The notes: generated from the sequence alone by a model not told the origin. Numbered from the stretch's first letter, positions 12,365 to 24,747 are shown. The stretch is 64,000 nt of DNA from Hydrangea macrophylla (GCA_033977485.1 CM066985.1:71099045-71163044), one strand, 5' to 3'. Numbers and translations are program-made.

Positions 12365-12784
12365 ACAGCGATTATCCTGCTGCATGACAGAAGCTGGAGA
12401 TCACTGTTTCATCGGGTTCTCCCAACCTGGGACTACTCAGACATCGTCTGGGACGTCACAGATTGATATTCAACGTAAAAATAACATTAACACCTTGTTT
12501 GGTTGCGAGTTTTTCATGGAAAATCTGAAAACTATGATTTTACGAATATTTAGCCTGCAATACTATAAGATGAGCGATTGAACTACGACTACCAAGTGCA
12601 GAATCTAAATAAACAATATATAAATAACCTGGAACAGAAAACACTTGTATTAAACTTAAGAAATCCACTGCACAAATGAAACTTCAATGCAAAACCTACA
12701 AAACCAAACACAAACTCTCTATCTCTCTCTCTAAACTGTGAAAAAATGTAAAGTGGGCGTCCTTATGGACGTGTACAATACACA

Positions 12785-12792
12785 TCTATATA
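12785..12792 (-). promoter_or_regulatory. TATA box candidate of the Athila 5' LTR
   Basis: TATATAGA on the minus strand, about 70 bp downstream of the palindrome array at 12862-12974. No transcript data are available, so the start site is inferred. Confidence 0.5.
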
Positions 12793-12861
12793 AGAAACCT
12801 AAGAAACTAGGGTTAAAAACCCGCATCTGCTGCGCACACGAATGTTACTAAAAATACCCCG

Positions 12862-12974
12862 TTCGATCGATCGAACTGCTCTCGATCGATCGAACCATTG
12901 AGTCTCAAGCGCTTCAACACTCTTCAAGCGATCGAACTCTCGATCGATCGAACCTTCTTAGATCGATCGAACTC
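12862..12974. repeat. Palindrome array upstream of the Athila TATA box
   Basis: Five to six TCGATCGATCGA-type sites, identical over 12864-12974 to positions 1-111. It lies immediately upstream of the putative LTR promoter. Confidence 0.85.
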
Positions 12975-13224
12975 CACATTTCAACTTTGACTTCTTTTGT
13001 TTTCATTCCAGCACTCCATGTATTCTGATGTTCATCTGTTTAGTCCACACAGCAGTAATCTGCACCAACAACAACTAAAACAATACAACTTGTCATAGAT
13101 TAATCATATTGTATGAAAATTAGCCTTGCAATGCAAATCGCAGATAAAACGGGAAGTTGTGATAAAAACTAATACAATTCTTTCTTTTAGCGCGGTTGTA
13201 TTTTACAAATACCCCCGCTTTGCA

Positions 13225-14333
13225 CCTATTACTATAGGGTAATGCCATTAGGAGTTAAGAATATAGGTACAAATTAGCAAAGGGCCGCCACTACGTTACT
13301 ACATGACATGATCCATAAGGAAGTGGAGGTATATGTGGATGACATGATAGTAAAATCCAAAGAAAGGGAGGGACACTTAGAGGCATTAAGAAGGTTCTTC
13401 GAGAGGCTGAGAAAGTTTAGAATGAGGCTGAACCCACAGAAGTGTACATTCGAAGTTACTACTGGGAAGTTGTTAGGATTTCTCATCACCTAAAGAGGAA
13501 TAGAGGTAGACCCGGACAAAATTATAGCCATAACCGAGATGCCATCACCGAAGAATGAAAAGGAGTTAAGAGGATTTTTGGGTAGGATACAATTCATTAG
13601 CCGCTTCATATCCAAACTCACCATGACCTGTGACCCACTTTTCAAATTATTAAGGAAATGGGAGAAATTTGAATGGGATAGCCAGTGCCAAAAAGCCTTT
13701 GAAAAGATTAAAACCTACCTCCAAAACCCACTTGTCCTATCACCTCCCAAACCCGGAAAGCCTTTATTGCTATACCTGTCCGTAACCGAAAATTCAATGG
13801 GGTGTATGTTGGCCCAAGAAGAAGAAGAAGGGCGTGTTGAGAAAGCTATCTATTATTTAAGTAAAAGGATGACCAGATATGAGCTGAACTATTCACTATT
13901 AAAGAAGGCCTGTTGGGCCCTGGTATGGTGTACCCGTCGCCTTAGGCATTATATGCTAGCCTTCCCTATGACCTTGATATCCCGAATGGACCCACTTAAA
14001 TACCTGTTCGAAAGACCCACCCTAACCAATAGGATCTCCGAGTGGACTATGATGTTAGCCAAGTTCGATATAAGATATGTCACTTCCAAATTCGTCAAAG
14101 GGAGAGCCGTTGCCAAATATTTAGAATTCGAGGAGAAATGAGAGTTTAAGTTTCCCGATGAAAGAGTAATGGAGGTAAGAGAAGACTTGTGGAAAATGTA
14201 TTTTAATGGAGTAGCCAACCAGATAGGATATGAAGAAGGAATCATCCTCATATCACCTAGTGGAGCCCTCACTCCATTAGCCGTCAAGCTTAAGTACAAC
14301 TCAACCAATAATACCGCGGAATACGAAGTATGT
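13225..14333 (+). pseudogene. RT, RNase H and start of a second RNaseH-like domain of a Tat-like Ty3/Gypsy element
   Basis: Coding sequence starts at the edge of the Athila LTR, showing that the LTR landed inside this RT. An in-frame TAG lies at about 13275, then 13308-13493 holds the active site YVDD (residues 9-12 of that ORF). Another stop precedes 13539-14141 (200 aa: RT thumb, then RNase H with YYLSKRMTRYELNYS). After a further stop, 14169-14328 begins a second RNaseH-like domain (LWKMYFNGVANQIGYEEGI...). That domain is cut at 14333 and continues at 30105. Two RNaseH domains in a row are characteristic of the Tat lineage. Many stops make this an old, dead copy. Confidence 0.8.
14329..14333. 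repeat. Target-site duplication TATGT, left copy
   Basis: TATGT here and at 30100-30104 flank the tandem Tekay insertion. Removing the insert and one copy restores continuous reading through the RNaseH-like region, which supports this junction. Confidence 0.92.
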
Positions 14334-14566
14334 TGTCACGACCCATCCCACTACGCGTGGAAATAGGACACGTGGCACGCCACCAAGGCTCATCCAAACA
14401 TCATCTAATAATACGCAGCGGAAAGAACTTCTATAAAACAACCCTGGTAGTTTAAAACTTAGGAAACATTCCTCTCTGAGTTGTAAAATACATTGAAATC
14501 AGAGTTATAAAAAGTTTTGGCCATTGAAAACACATTCAAAAGAAAATAGTTTTGAAAACAGAGTCT

Positions 14567-14837
14567 CAGTCGACTGCCCCGTCGACTGCACTAGGGTCCA
14601 GTCGACTGCTTCGTCGACTGTGTTATACAGAATCAAAATTTAACATTATCAAGAGGGGTCCAGTCGACTGCTATAGGGAAACCAGTCGACTGCTTTTCTA
14701 TTTCAAGAAGCAGTGGCTAAAATCAACAGTGTTCAGTCGACTGTCCAAAGGGTCCAGTCGACTGCTTCTCTGATATTCACTTACAGTGTCTCAAATACAC
14801 GAGATCCAGTCGACTGATCAGGGGGTCCAGTCGACTA
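14567..14837. repeat. Palindrome array CAGTCGACTG in Tekay LTR 1
   Basis: Ten GTCGAC sites in 271 bp, most extended to the palindrome CAGTCGACTG and usually preceded by GGTC. The last site is CAGTCGACTA here but CAGTCGACTG in LTR 2 and LTR 3. Read on the minus strand it lies about 1 kb downstream of the TATA run, so in the transcribed leader. Confidence 0.88.
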
Positions 14838-15890
14838 CTCCTCTGCTGGCAGCCCTGTGTTGAAAATTTACAACTCATGCTCCTCAATACAAACAACAAT
14901 CACAACTACTACTGATTTCCAACATATAAAACATAATTACAGACGTTCAATTACAAGATTACCAATCCTTACACGAGTTTAGGATTTAAAACAAAAACAT
15001 ATACAAGTGTTTTCCCCCCCGGCGTTCCTCGGCCTTACTCCTCACGCTTCTTCTTGCCCTTTTTCTTTTCACCTGCAATGGAGGACGTCTCCACTACTCA
15101 GCTATGTGCTGAGCGTACAATTCTAAACAAATGCATATGGGCAATTCATGTTTTAAATATCTAATTCACATAATTTAGTCTCCGGGGAGAGAGATACGCA
15201 TTCACCCAGTATATCGGCAAGTCTTAAATCTTAAACCGCGATGCCAATGGTTAGCCAAGAATCACTCAACCATTGCATCCATCTGCTCTGGTTGGCCACT
15301 TCCCACACCAAGCAAGTAGTCGTCACTACTGTAAACTCTCAAACATCGAGAGGCGTGCACCGGCGTAAAATTATATCAAACTCCCCTTTGACCCACATAG
15401 ACATTTAATATACTCACATAATCATGTCACCGTGCTTTTCTATACGTACTCGCTAAATTTAACGGGCCTAATTTAACACATAAGTTTGCCCGGATCACAA
15501 ATCATACAAAATATCTAAAACATCCCAAATTGTCTATATTACATGGGTTCGGAATTCATACCTCGAGCTATATCTCTCAAACTTCAGGAGAAGTACAAGA
15601 AGACCAAATAAACGTCAGATCTCCGATCTTAAACGATTCCTACAAGTATAAACATGTTTTTTTCCCAGATTCTTAAAATTAACTTTTCAGAAAAACTTTG
15701 CCAAACGTTGCCTAAGTAGTATCAAAACGTAGGTCTTACCTCCACGAGTTTGAATCTAGAATTTGGAGGAAAACTGACAGACGAACGGTCGCCGTTTGTC
15801 GTCGCAAAGCCCGTGGCAACCAAATCTCCCTTCTCTCTCCTCTCTCTAGATATTTGTGGGTTTGGATGAGATTTCAATCTCATCCTCATC

Positions 15891-15902
15891 TATATATATA
15901 TA
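15891..15902 (-). promoter_or_regulatory. TATA box candidate in Tekay LTR 1
   Basis: TATATATATATA followed on the minus strand by GATGAGG. Equivalent runs are at 22732-22743 and 29578-29589 in the other LTRs. Confidence 0.45.
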
Positions 15903-16411
15903 GGCAACTTTCAGGGAATTAAGTTTACCTCCCCACAAGTTTCTCAAAATTTCTAATTAAATCCTGAAACATCGCACACATCCATTTTAGGCCTTTACGA
16001 GTTAAAATTAGAATTTTCAAAAGTTTTTGACTAAGTCTCGTTTGGGTCCAAAATAACGTCCGAAAACTATATTCAGTGAAATCTCTACACAACCTACCTT
16101 TTTAGTTAACGTGGCACTCACGTTCTCACCACAGTTCTCAAAATGATATAACCATATCAAAATTACCAGAATTATACTACACAGGTAAATTACTATTCAT
16201 AAAGTACCAGATATTTCAAATAACATTTAATCACATAAATGTCATATAAATCTTACGAATGCCTCAATGGATATCGAATCTCCGTGTCCTCACTTGACAC
16301 CCCTCGTTGACCATGGTCAACCAATTCCTCAATTATTAATCAACATTAATAATTCTCACAATTCAAATATGCATTTTAAAATGGATGCATTTTTACGGGA
16401 CGGGTGTGACA

Positions 16412-16422
16412 ACTCTCCCCTA
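16412..16422 (-). other. Polypurine tract, Tekay unit 1
   Basis: Minus strand TAGGGGAGAGT directly before LTR 1. The same tract follows LTR 2 at 23254. Confidence 0.7.
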
Positions 16423-16453
16423 CAAAAAGGAAGTTTGTCCCCAAACTTATACC

Positions 16454-19400
16454 TCAAGAGTCGAAAAGGTGCGGATACTCGTTCCTCATTTCTTCCTCGT
16501 TCTCCCACGTAGCTTCCTCGACCGTATGACTATGCCATAATACTTTCACCATTGGAGTTGTCTTTGTTCTCAACACTCGCTCTTTTCTGTCCAAGATCCT
16601 TACCGGATGCTCCACATAAGTCAAGTCTTCTTGGATTTGCAATGGTTCCGGTACGATGATCTTACTCGTATCCGTCATACACCGTCTCAACATCGACACA
16701 TGAAACACGTTGTGCACAAACGTTAACTCAGATGATAAGGCTAGTCGGTAAGCCACTGGTCCTAATTTCTCTAGGATCTCAAATGGTCCTACGAATCTTG
16801 GGTTAAGTTTTCCCCGCTTCCCAAATCGGACAATGCCTTTCGAAGGCGATACTCGTAAGTACACAAAGTCTCCTACTTCAAATGTCATCGGTCGTCGCTT
16901 AGAGTCCGCATAACTCTTATAACGACTCTGAGCCACTCTAAGTCACTCCTGGATTAACTTCACTTTCTCAGTAGTCAACTGTATTATCTCAGGTCCTATC
17001 AATCTTCTTTCTCCAACCTCGGTCCAACAAACTGGTGAACGACACTTACGTCCATACAAAGCTTCATACGGTGCTATCCCGATACTTGACTGAAAACTGT
17101 TGTTGTAAGCAAATTCGATTAATGGTAAGTGTTTCTCCCAATCACTCCCAAAATCTAGGACACACAATCTCAACATATCCTCTAAGGTCTGAATCGTCCG
17201 TTCTGACTGTCCATCGGTCTGAGGATGAAATGCGGTACTGAAACTCAACTTCGTACCTATAGCTTCTTGCAAACTTCCCCAAAACCTTGATGTAAAACTA
17301 CTATCACGATCCGATATAATCACTGCTGGAACCCCGTGTAGTCTTACAATCTCTTTCACATACAACTCTGCTAACTTGGACGGCTTAGTCGTCTTAATTG
17401 GAAGAAAATGAGCTGATTTCATCAATCTGTCAACTATAACCCAAATTTTGTCGTTCTTGTTATGCGATCGCGAAAATCCGGATACAAAATCCATCGTAAT
17501 CTCATCCCATTTCCACTCTGACACTGGTAATGGTTGTAGTAGTCCTGCAAGTACTTGTCTTTCTGCCTTCACCTGTTGACATGCTGAACATTCGGACACA
17601 AACTTAGCAACCTCCCGCTTCATACCTCTCCACCAGAAGTTTTCTCGCAAGTTTCGGTACATCTTGTTACTTCCCGGATGAACTGAATATTTAGTACTGT
17701 GAGCCTCCTCTAAAAGTCGCTCTTTCAAGTCTTTTACGTTCGGTACACACAAACGATCCCCAAGTACTAATACTCCTTGTTTCATAATAAACCCTGGTCG
17801 TTTTCCCAAAGGTATCTCGTCTCTCATTCTACACAGATAAACATCATTGAACTGTTCTGTTTTAATCTCATCTAGAATGTTTGGGTGTGCTATGATCGCC
17901 ATCATTAAGCCACCGTTGGTCTCTGAAATTACATCCAGTTCCAAACGCTCCATCTCCTTGACCAATTCTTTTTGTTGTGTTAGCTCGTCCGCTAAGTTCC
18001 TTGTCGTCTTCCGGCTTAACGCATCGGCTACTACATTTGCCTTTCCTGGATGGTACTCAATCGATAGATCGTAATCCTTCATCAATTCCAACCATCTTCG
18101 CTGTCTCATATTCAAGTCCCGTTGGGTGAAAATATATTTCAAACTCTTATGGTCCGTGAATATCTCACACTTTTCCCCGTACAAGTAGTGTCTCCAAATT
18201 TTCAAAGCATGAATTACTGCGGCTAATTCAAGATCATGGGTCGGATAGTTAACCTCGTGTGTCTTCAACTGTCTAGAAGCATAAGAAACCACTTTACCAC
18301 CTTGCATCAATACGCATCCCAACCCTTTATGCGACGCATCACTATAGATCACAAATCCTTCAGTTCCAGATGGTATTGTCAGAATAGGTGCTCTCGTCAG
18401 TCGTGCTTTCAATTCTTGAAAACAGTCTTCACATTCCTGACTCCATTTAAACGTAATCCCTTTTCTCACTAACTTTGTCATAGGCAATGAAATCTTCGAG
18501 AAATTTTCAATAAAACGGCGGTAGTATCCCGCTAGTCCTAAGAAACTTCGAATTTCAGATACGGAAGTCGGTCTTTGCCAATTAGATACAGCTTCTACCT
18601 TGTGAGGATCAACTGATACTCCATTCTTGTCGATCACATGACCAAGAAAAGTAATACTAGGTAACCAAAATTCACATTTCTGGAATTTCCCAAATAACTG
18701 CTTCTCTCGTAATCTCTGAAGTATCAACCTCAAGTGGTTCTCGTGTTCTATCTCACTAGGTGAATAGATAAGGATATCGTCAATGAATACAATCACAAAG
18801 TCGTCCAAATAATCTTTGAATACTCGATTCATAAGATCCATGAACGCGGCTGGTGCATTTGTAACTCCAAATGGCATAACTAAGAACTCATAGTGTCCAT
18901 AACGCGTTCTGAAAGCTGTTTTCTCAACATCTTCGGCCTTCACTTTCAATTGATGATAACCCGATCTCAGGTCTATCTTGGAGAATACTTGTGCCCCACG
19001 AAGTTGATCAAATAAATCATCAATTCTGAGTAGTGGATACTTGTTCTTGATTGTCAACTTGTTCAATTCCCGATAATCAATACACATTCTCATTGAACCA
19101 TCTTTCTTCTTTACAAACAACATTGGAGCTCCCCACGGTGAAATACTTGGTCGGATGAAACCCTTAGCAAGTAACTCTTGTAGTTGAATTTTCAGTTCCT
19201 TCAGTTTTACTGGTGCCATTCTATACGGTGCTTTTGATACGGGTCTTGAGTCTGGCATTACCTCAATAGTGAACTCGACCTCTCTCTCAATAAGAACATC
19301 TGGTAGCTCATCAGGAAATACATCTGGATATTCTCGCACTATCGGAATGTCTTCTACTTTTAATTCGGTCGCCGAGACATCAGTCACTGAACATAGAAAT

Positions 19401-20068
19401 CCCTGACATCCCTTTTTCAATAATTTTCCCGCTCGGATAGCTGAAATCAAATACGGCGGCGATATAACCCCACTCCCTTGAAAACAAAAGTTCCCATGTA
19501 CCGGTGATCGAAAATTAACCTCTTTCCGTTCACAGTCTATCGTGGCTTGGTTAAGAGCTAACCAATCCATCCCCAATATCACATCAAAATGATTCACCAC
19601 AATCGGTATAAGGTCTATGGTCATCAACTTCTCGCCTAATTTGATTTCACAGTTCTTATATACAGTAGACGTCATTATCGATTTACTAAGTGGTACGGCA
19701 ATAGATAATTCATATCCTAACGGTGCCGATTTAACATTCAAATTTTCAACAAAGACATGTGATACAAATGAATGTGTAGATCCTGAGTCAACAAGTATGC
19801 GTGCTAAGTGTGAACATACAAGCACCATACCTGAGACCACTGTCTCTGAAGCAGTCATATCTCCTGGGGTCATTTGATAAGCTCTTCCTTGACGTTGTTC
19901 AGTCCTTTGTCCCCCATCGTTAGTCTGTCTAGGCTTCGACCCACTAGAAGCCATAGAACTAGCTCCTTGCTGAGGACGCTTCCTCGGGCATTCCTTGGAT
20001 TGATGTCCAAATATCCCACAATCGTAGCACGTGCCCCTCATATCAGGTGTAGCACTTGCACTGTTCAT
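16454..20068 (-). pseudogene. Pol of Tekay unit 1 (protease, RT, RNase H, integrase, chromodomain-like tail)
   Basis: The 20068-16943 ORF (1041 aa) runs from just before the CCHC knuckle ([14 protein letters not shown]) through protease (VDSGSTHSF), RT with intact MPFG and FIDD boxes, RNase H (YSDASHKG ... TDHKSL) and integrase ([22 protein letters not shown]). A stop at 16943-16945, where unit 2 reads CGA, cuts it before the last 160 codons (16936-16454). Those hold the integrase C terminus and a chromodomain-like block (VKVLWHSHTVEEATWE), known in chromoviruses to guide insertion to heterochromatin. The gag part upstream is detached by a stop at 20084. Apart from the stops the copy is well preserved. 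Confidence 0.9.
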
Positions 20069-20083
20069 CCCTTGGGTTTTGTT

Positions 20084-20971
20084 CTAGAAATTTGTCATAA
20101 AACATCGACCGGTGTGTGGCCGATTACACAATAGACACAACGGTATGTTACTTGCCGGCTTCCTGAACCCACTGAAACTAGAGTTAGAGCCTCTTGCAAA
20201 CGGCCTCTTGAAAGGTCCACCATAGTTCCGGTCATTACCCTCGTGGTTTCTCTTTCCTTGTTGACATTGCTGATTTTGCCTCGATCTCTCCATTCCACTT
20301 TCGGCTACAAGTGCCGTTTGTTGTACTACTGCTACAGTTGAATGTTCGTAGGTTTCAACCCTCAAGCGGATATTATCCCTCAACCCATCTTCATATTTCC
20401 TTGCCCTATCTTCTTCTGTCAACACAGACCCTTTTCCAAACCTCAACAAAGCGTTATACCTTGAAGTGTATTCCGTCACAGTCATATCTCCTTGTCGGAG
20501 ATTATCAAACTCTCTCTTCTTCGCATTAAGAGCAGCCCTTGGAAAGAATTGGCGATTAAACTCTGCTTTGAATCCCTCCCAAGTTATTAGTGCTCTTTGG
20601 TCTAGGACGTTCACCCACCAGTTCTGGGTTTCACCCTTAAGTACATCACTGGCATTCTCAATTTTCTCCTTATCGGTCATCGGAATCGATCGGAAAATTC
20701 TCTCCATATCCATGATCCAATGTTCTGCGAGCGTTGGGTCGGGTGTCCCATGAAATTCCATCGGTTTCTTCCGGGCAAACTGTTCTGATATTGACCTCAT
20801 ACCCCTATTTTCAGGCGCATGTACTACAACTATCGGTTCTGGCTCCAATAGAGGTGTTGGAGGTAATCTGTCCGCTATATTTCGTATCATCTCTCCCATG
20901 TTCCCCATCATTTCAGCCATTTCATTCATTCGGCGAGTATGTGGCGATAATTCTCGTTCTTCGTCACTCAT
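20084..20971 (-). pseudogene. Gag of Tekay unit 1, closed by a nonsense codon
   Basis: 295 codons with a Met-rich N terminus and Retrotrans_gag core at about residues 70-180. A second Cys/His cluster ([12 protein letters not shown]) lies near the end. It stops at 20084-20086, where unit 2 has CAG. This C-to-T change separates gag from the zinc knuckle and pol. It forms the particle and binds RNA. Confidence 0.88.
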
Positions 20972-21157
20972 GATTATAGTCCTGTAGTTCTCAATGCATA
21001 AACACTATGCATGTACAACAATAACAATAGTATGTATGTAAAACAACATCCATATGCATCAAACATCTCTAAGATGCATGAATGCAATTGAAAACATGTG
21101 GCAATCCACTCAACACTCCACTCGTCGTCGAACGTTCCCAAAGTTTTGTTACCTCTA

Positions 21158-21169
21158 GCTCTGATACCA
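21158..21169 (-). other. Primer-binding site, tRNA-iMet type (unit 1)
   Basis: Minus strand TGGTATCAGAGC, the usual initiator-methionine PBS of plant Ty3/Gypsy chromoviruses, five bases inside the LTR 2 boundary. Confidence 0.85.
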
Positions 21170-21174
21170 ATAAA

Positions 21175-23253
21175 TGTCACGACCCATCCCACTACGCGTG
21201 GAAATAGGACACGTGGCACGCCACCAAGGCTCATCCAAACATCATCTAATAATACGCAGCGGAAAGAACTTCTATAAAACAACCCTGGTAGTTTAAAACT
21301 TAGGAAACATTCCTCTCTGAGTTGTAAAATACATTGAAATCAGAGTTATAAAAAGTTTTGGCCATTGAAAACACATTCAAAAGAAAATAGTTTTGAAAAC
21401 AGAGTCTCAGTCGACTGCCCCGTCGACTGCACTAGGGTCCAGTCGACTGCTTCGTCGACTGTGTTATACAGAATCAAAATTTAACATTATCAAGAGGGGT
21501 CCAGTCGACTGCTATAGGGAAACCAGTCGACTGCTTTTCTATTTCAAGAAGCAGTGGCTAAAATCAACAGTGTTCAGTCGACTGTCCAAAGGGTCCAGTC
21601 GACTGCTTCTCTGATATTCACTTACAGTGTCTCAAATACACGAGATCCAGTCGACTGATCAGGGGGTCCAGTCGACTGCTCCTCTACTGGCAGCCCTGTG
21701 TTGAAAATTTACAACTCATGCTCCTCAATACAAACAACAATCACAACTACTACTGATTTCCAACATATAAAACATAATTACAGACGTTCAATTACAAGAT
21801 TACCAATCCTTACACGAGTTTAGGATTTAAAACAAAAACATTTACAAGTGTTTTCCCCCCCGGCGTTCCTCGGCCTTACTCCTCACGCTTCTTCTTGCCC
21901 TTTTTCTTTTCACCTGCAATGGAGGAAGTCTCCACTGCTCAGCTATGTGCTGAGCGTACAATTCTAAACAAATGCATATGGGCAATTCATGTTTTAAATA
22001 TCTAATTCACATAATTTAGTCTCCGGGGAGAGAGATACGCATTCACCCAGTATATCGGCAAGTCTTAAATCTTAAACCGCGATGCCAATGGTTAGCCAAG
22101 AATCACTCAACCATTGCATCCATCTGCTCTGGTTGGCCACTTCCCACACCAAGCAAGTAGTCGTCACTACTGTAAACTCTCAAACATCGAGAGGCGTGCA
22201 CCGGCGTAAAATTATATCAAACTCCCCTTTGACCCACATAGACATTTAACATACTCACATAATCATGTCACCGTGCTTTTCTATACGTACTCGCTAAATT
22301 TAACGGGCCTAATTTAACACATAAGTTTGCCCGGATCACAAATCATACAAAATATCTAAAACATCCCAAATTGTCTATATTACATGGGTTCGGAATTCAT
22401 ACCTCGAGCTATATCTCTCAAACTTCAGGAGAAGTACAAGAAGACCAAATAAACGTCAGATCTCCGATCTTAAACGATTCCTACAAGTATAAACATGTTT
22501 TTTTCCCAGATTCTTAAAATTAACTTTTCAGAAAAACTTTGCCAAACGTGGCCTAAGTAGTATCAAAACGTAGGTCTTACCTCCACGAGTTTGAATCTAG
22601 AATTTGGAGGAAAGCTGACAGACGAACGGTCGTCATTTGTCGTCGCAAAGCCCGTGGCAACCAAATCTCCTTTCTCTCTCCTCTCTCTAGATATTTGTGG
22701 GTTTGGATGAGATTTCAATCTCATCCTCATCTATATATATATAGGCAACTTTCAGGGAATTAAGTTTACCTCCCCACAAGTTTCTCAAAATTTCTAATTA
22801 AATCCTGAAACGTCGCACACATCCATTTTAGGCCTTTACGAGTGAAAATTAGAATTTTCAAAAGTTTTTGACTAAGTCTCGTTTGGGTCCAAAATAATGT
22901 CCGAAAACTATATTCAGTGAAATCTCTACACAACCTACCTTTTTAGTTAACGTGGCACTCACGTTCTCACCACAGTTCTCAAAATGATATAACCATATCA
23001 AAATTTACCAGAATTATACTACACAGGTAAATTACTATTCATAAAGTACCAGATATTTCACATAACATTTAATCACATAAATGTCATATAAATCTTACGA
23101 ATGCCTCAATGGATATCGAATCTCCGTGTCCTCACTTGACACCCCTCGTTGACCATGGTCAACCAATTCCTCAATTGTTAATCAACATTAATAATTCTCA
23201 CAATTCAAATATGCATTTTAAAATGGATGCATTTTTCCGGGACGGGTGTGACG
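21175..23253 (-). repeat. LTR 2, shared middle LTR of the tandem Tekay block
   Basis: Serves as 5' LTR of unit 1 (PBS on its left) and 3' LTR of unit 2 (polypurine tract on its right). The terminal dinucleotide is CG instead of CA at 23252-23253, a change that would impair integration of a cDNA with this end. Palindrome array at 21408-21678; TATA-like run at 22732-22743. Confidence 0.9.
21408..21678. repeat. Palindrome array CAGTCGACTG in Tekay LTR 2
   Basis: Ten GTCGAC sites with the same spacing as in LTR 1. Confidence 0.88.
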
Positions 23254-23295
23254 ACTCTCCCCTACAAAAAGGAAGTTTGTCCCCAAACTTATACC

Positions 23296-24747
23296 TCAAG
23301 AGTCGAAAAGGTGCGGATACTCGTTCCTCATTTCTTCCTCGTTCTCCCACGTAGCTTCCTCGACCGTATGACTATGCCATAATACTTTCACCATTGGAGT
23401 TGTCTTTGTTCTCAACACTCGTTCTTTTCTGTCCAAGATCCTTACCGGATGCTCCACATAAGTCAAGTCTTCTTGGATTTGCAATGGTTCCGGTACGATG
23501 ATCTTACTCGTATCCGTCATACACCGTCTCAACATCGACACATGAAACACGTTGTGCACAAACGTTAACTCAGATGATAAGGCTAGTCGGTAAGCCACTG
23601 GTCCTACTTTCTCTAGGATCTCAAATGGTCCTACGAATCTTGGGTTAAGTTTTCCCCGCTTCCCAAATCGGACAATGCCTTTCGAAGGCGATACTCGTAA
23701 GTACACAAAGTCTCCTACTTCAAATGTCATCGGTCGTCGCTTAGAGTCCGCATAACTCTTGTAACGACTCTGAGCCACTCTAAGTCGCTCCTGGATTAAC
23801 TTCACTTTCTCAGTAGTCAACTGTATTATCTCAGGTCCTATCAATCTTCTTTCTCCAACCTCGGTCCAACAAACTGGTGAACGACACTTACGTCCATACA
23901 AAGCTTCATACGGTGCTATCCCGATACTTGACTGAAAACCGTTGTTGTAAGCAAATTCGATTAATGGTAAGTGTTTCTCCCAATCACTCCCAAAATCTAG
24001 GACACACAATCTCAACATATCCTCTAAGGTCTGAATCGTCCGTTCTGACTGTCCATCGGTCTGAGGATGAAATGCGGTACTGAAACTCAACTTCGTACCC
24101 ATAGCTTCTTGCAAACTTCCCCAAAACCTTGATGTAAAACTACTATCACGATCCGATATAATCACTGCTGGAACCCCGTGTAGTCTTACAATCTCTTTCA
24201 CATACAACTCTGCTAACTTGGACGGCTTAGTCGTCTTAATTGGAAGAAAATGAGCTGATTTCGTCAATCTGTCAACTATAACCCAAATTTTGTCGTTCTT
24301 GTTATGCGATCGCGGAAATTCGGATACAAAATCCATCGTAATCTCATCCCATTTCCACTCTGACACTGGTAATGGTTGTAGTAGTCCTGCAGGTACTTGT
24401 CTTTCTGCCTTCACCTGTTGACATGCTGAACATTCGGACACAAACTTAGCAACCTCCCGCTTCATACCTCTCCACCAGAAGTTTTCTCGCAAGTTTCGGT
24501 ACATCTTGTTACTTCCCGGATGAACTGAATATTTAGTTCTGTGAGCCTCCTCTAAAAGTCGCTCTTTCAAGTCTTTTACGTTCGGTACACACAAACGATC
24601 CCCAAGTACTAATACTCCTTGTTTCATAATAAACCCTGGTCGTTTTCCCAAAGGTATCTCGTCTCTCATTCTACACAGATAAACATCATTGAACTGTTCT
24701 GTTTTAATCTCATCTAGAATGTTTGGGTGTGCTATGATCGCCATCAT
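23296..24747 (-). pseudogene. Integrase and chromodomain-like tail of Tekay unit 2
   Basis: 483 codons. Zinc-binding H69, H76, C106 and C109. Catalytic D139, D199 and E235. Chromodomain-like block at about residues 425-475. All catalytic residues are present and no internal stop is seen. It is separated from the RNase H end of the same gene by a TAG at 24784-24786, where unit 1 reads TTG. Confidence 0.9.

Larger units (their letters stand above)
1..13224 (-). mobile_element. Athila-like Ty3/Gypsy LTR retrotransposon, 5' LTR to partial 3' LTR
   Basis: Minus-strand element bounded by LTRs at 11588-13224 (5') and before 1 to 361 (3', cut by the window). The visible 361 bp of the 3' LTR align without gaps to 12864-13224 with three differences (positions 121, 225 and 352), about 0.8 percent, all transitions, so insertion was fairly recent. 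Order from the PBS: gag, protease, RT-RNaseH, integrase, a two-exon ORF, an env-position ORF, polypurine tract. This order, the tRNA-Asp-type PBS and the extra ORF after integrase fit the Athila lineage. Every main ORF carries a stop or frameshift, so the copy is not autonomous. It lies inside the RT gene of a Tat-like element that resumes at 13225. Confidence 0.88.
11588..13224 (-). repeat. 5' LTR of the Athila-like element (1637 bp)
   Basis: Plus-strand ends TGACACGAG and CGCTTTGCA give TG...CA termini. Read on the minus strand it contains, in order, a palindrome array (12974-12862), a TATA-like TATATAGA (12792-12785) and a second palindrome array (12364-12245), then the region next to the PBS. 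The right flank CCTAT (13225-13229) would be one half of the target duplication; the other half is outside the window. Confidence 0.88.
14334..16411 (-). repeat. LTR 1 of the tandem Tekay block (2078 bp), 3' LTR of unit 1
   Basis: TG...CA ends. TATA-like run at 15891-15902 on the minus strand. Palindrome array at 14567-14837. It differs from LTR 2 and LTR 3 by a small number of scattered substitutions and one or two indels. A 73-codon ORF in all three LTRs merely translates the palindrome array. Confidence 0.9.

Noticed and set aside
14552..14773. 73-codon ORF repeated almost identically at 21393-21614 and 28234-28455
   Set aside because: It lies in the LTRs and mostly translates the GTCGAC palindrome array; repetition comes from LTR identity, not from coding constraint.
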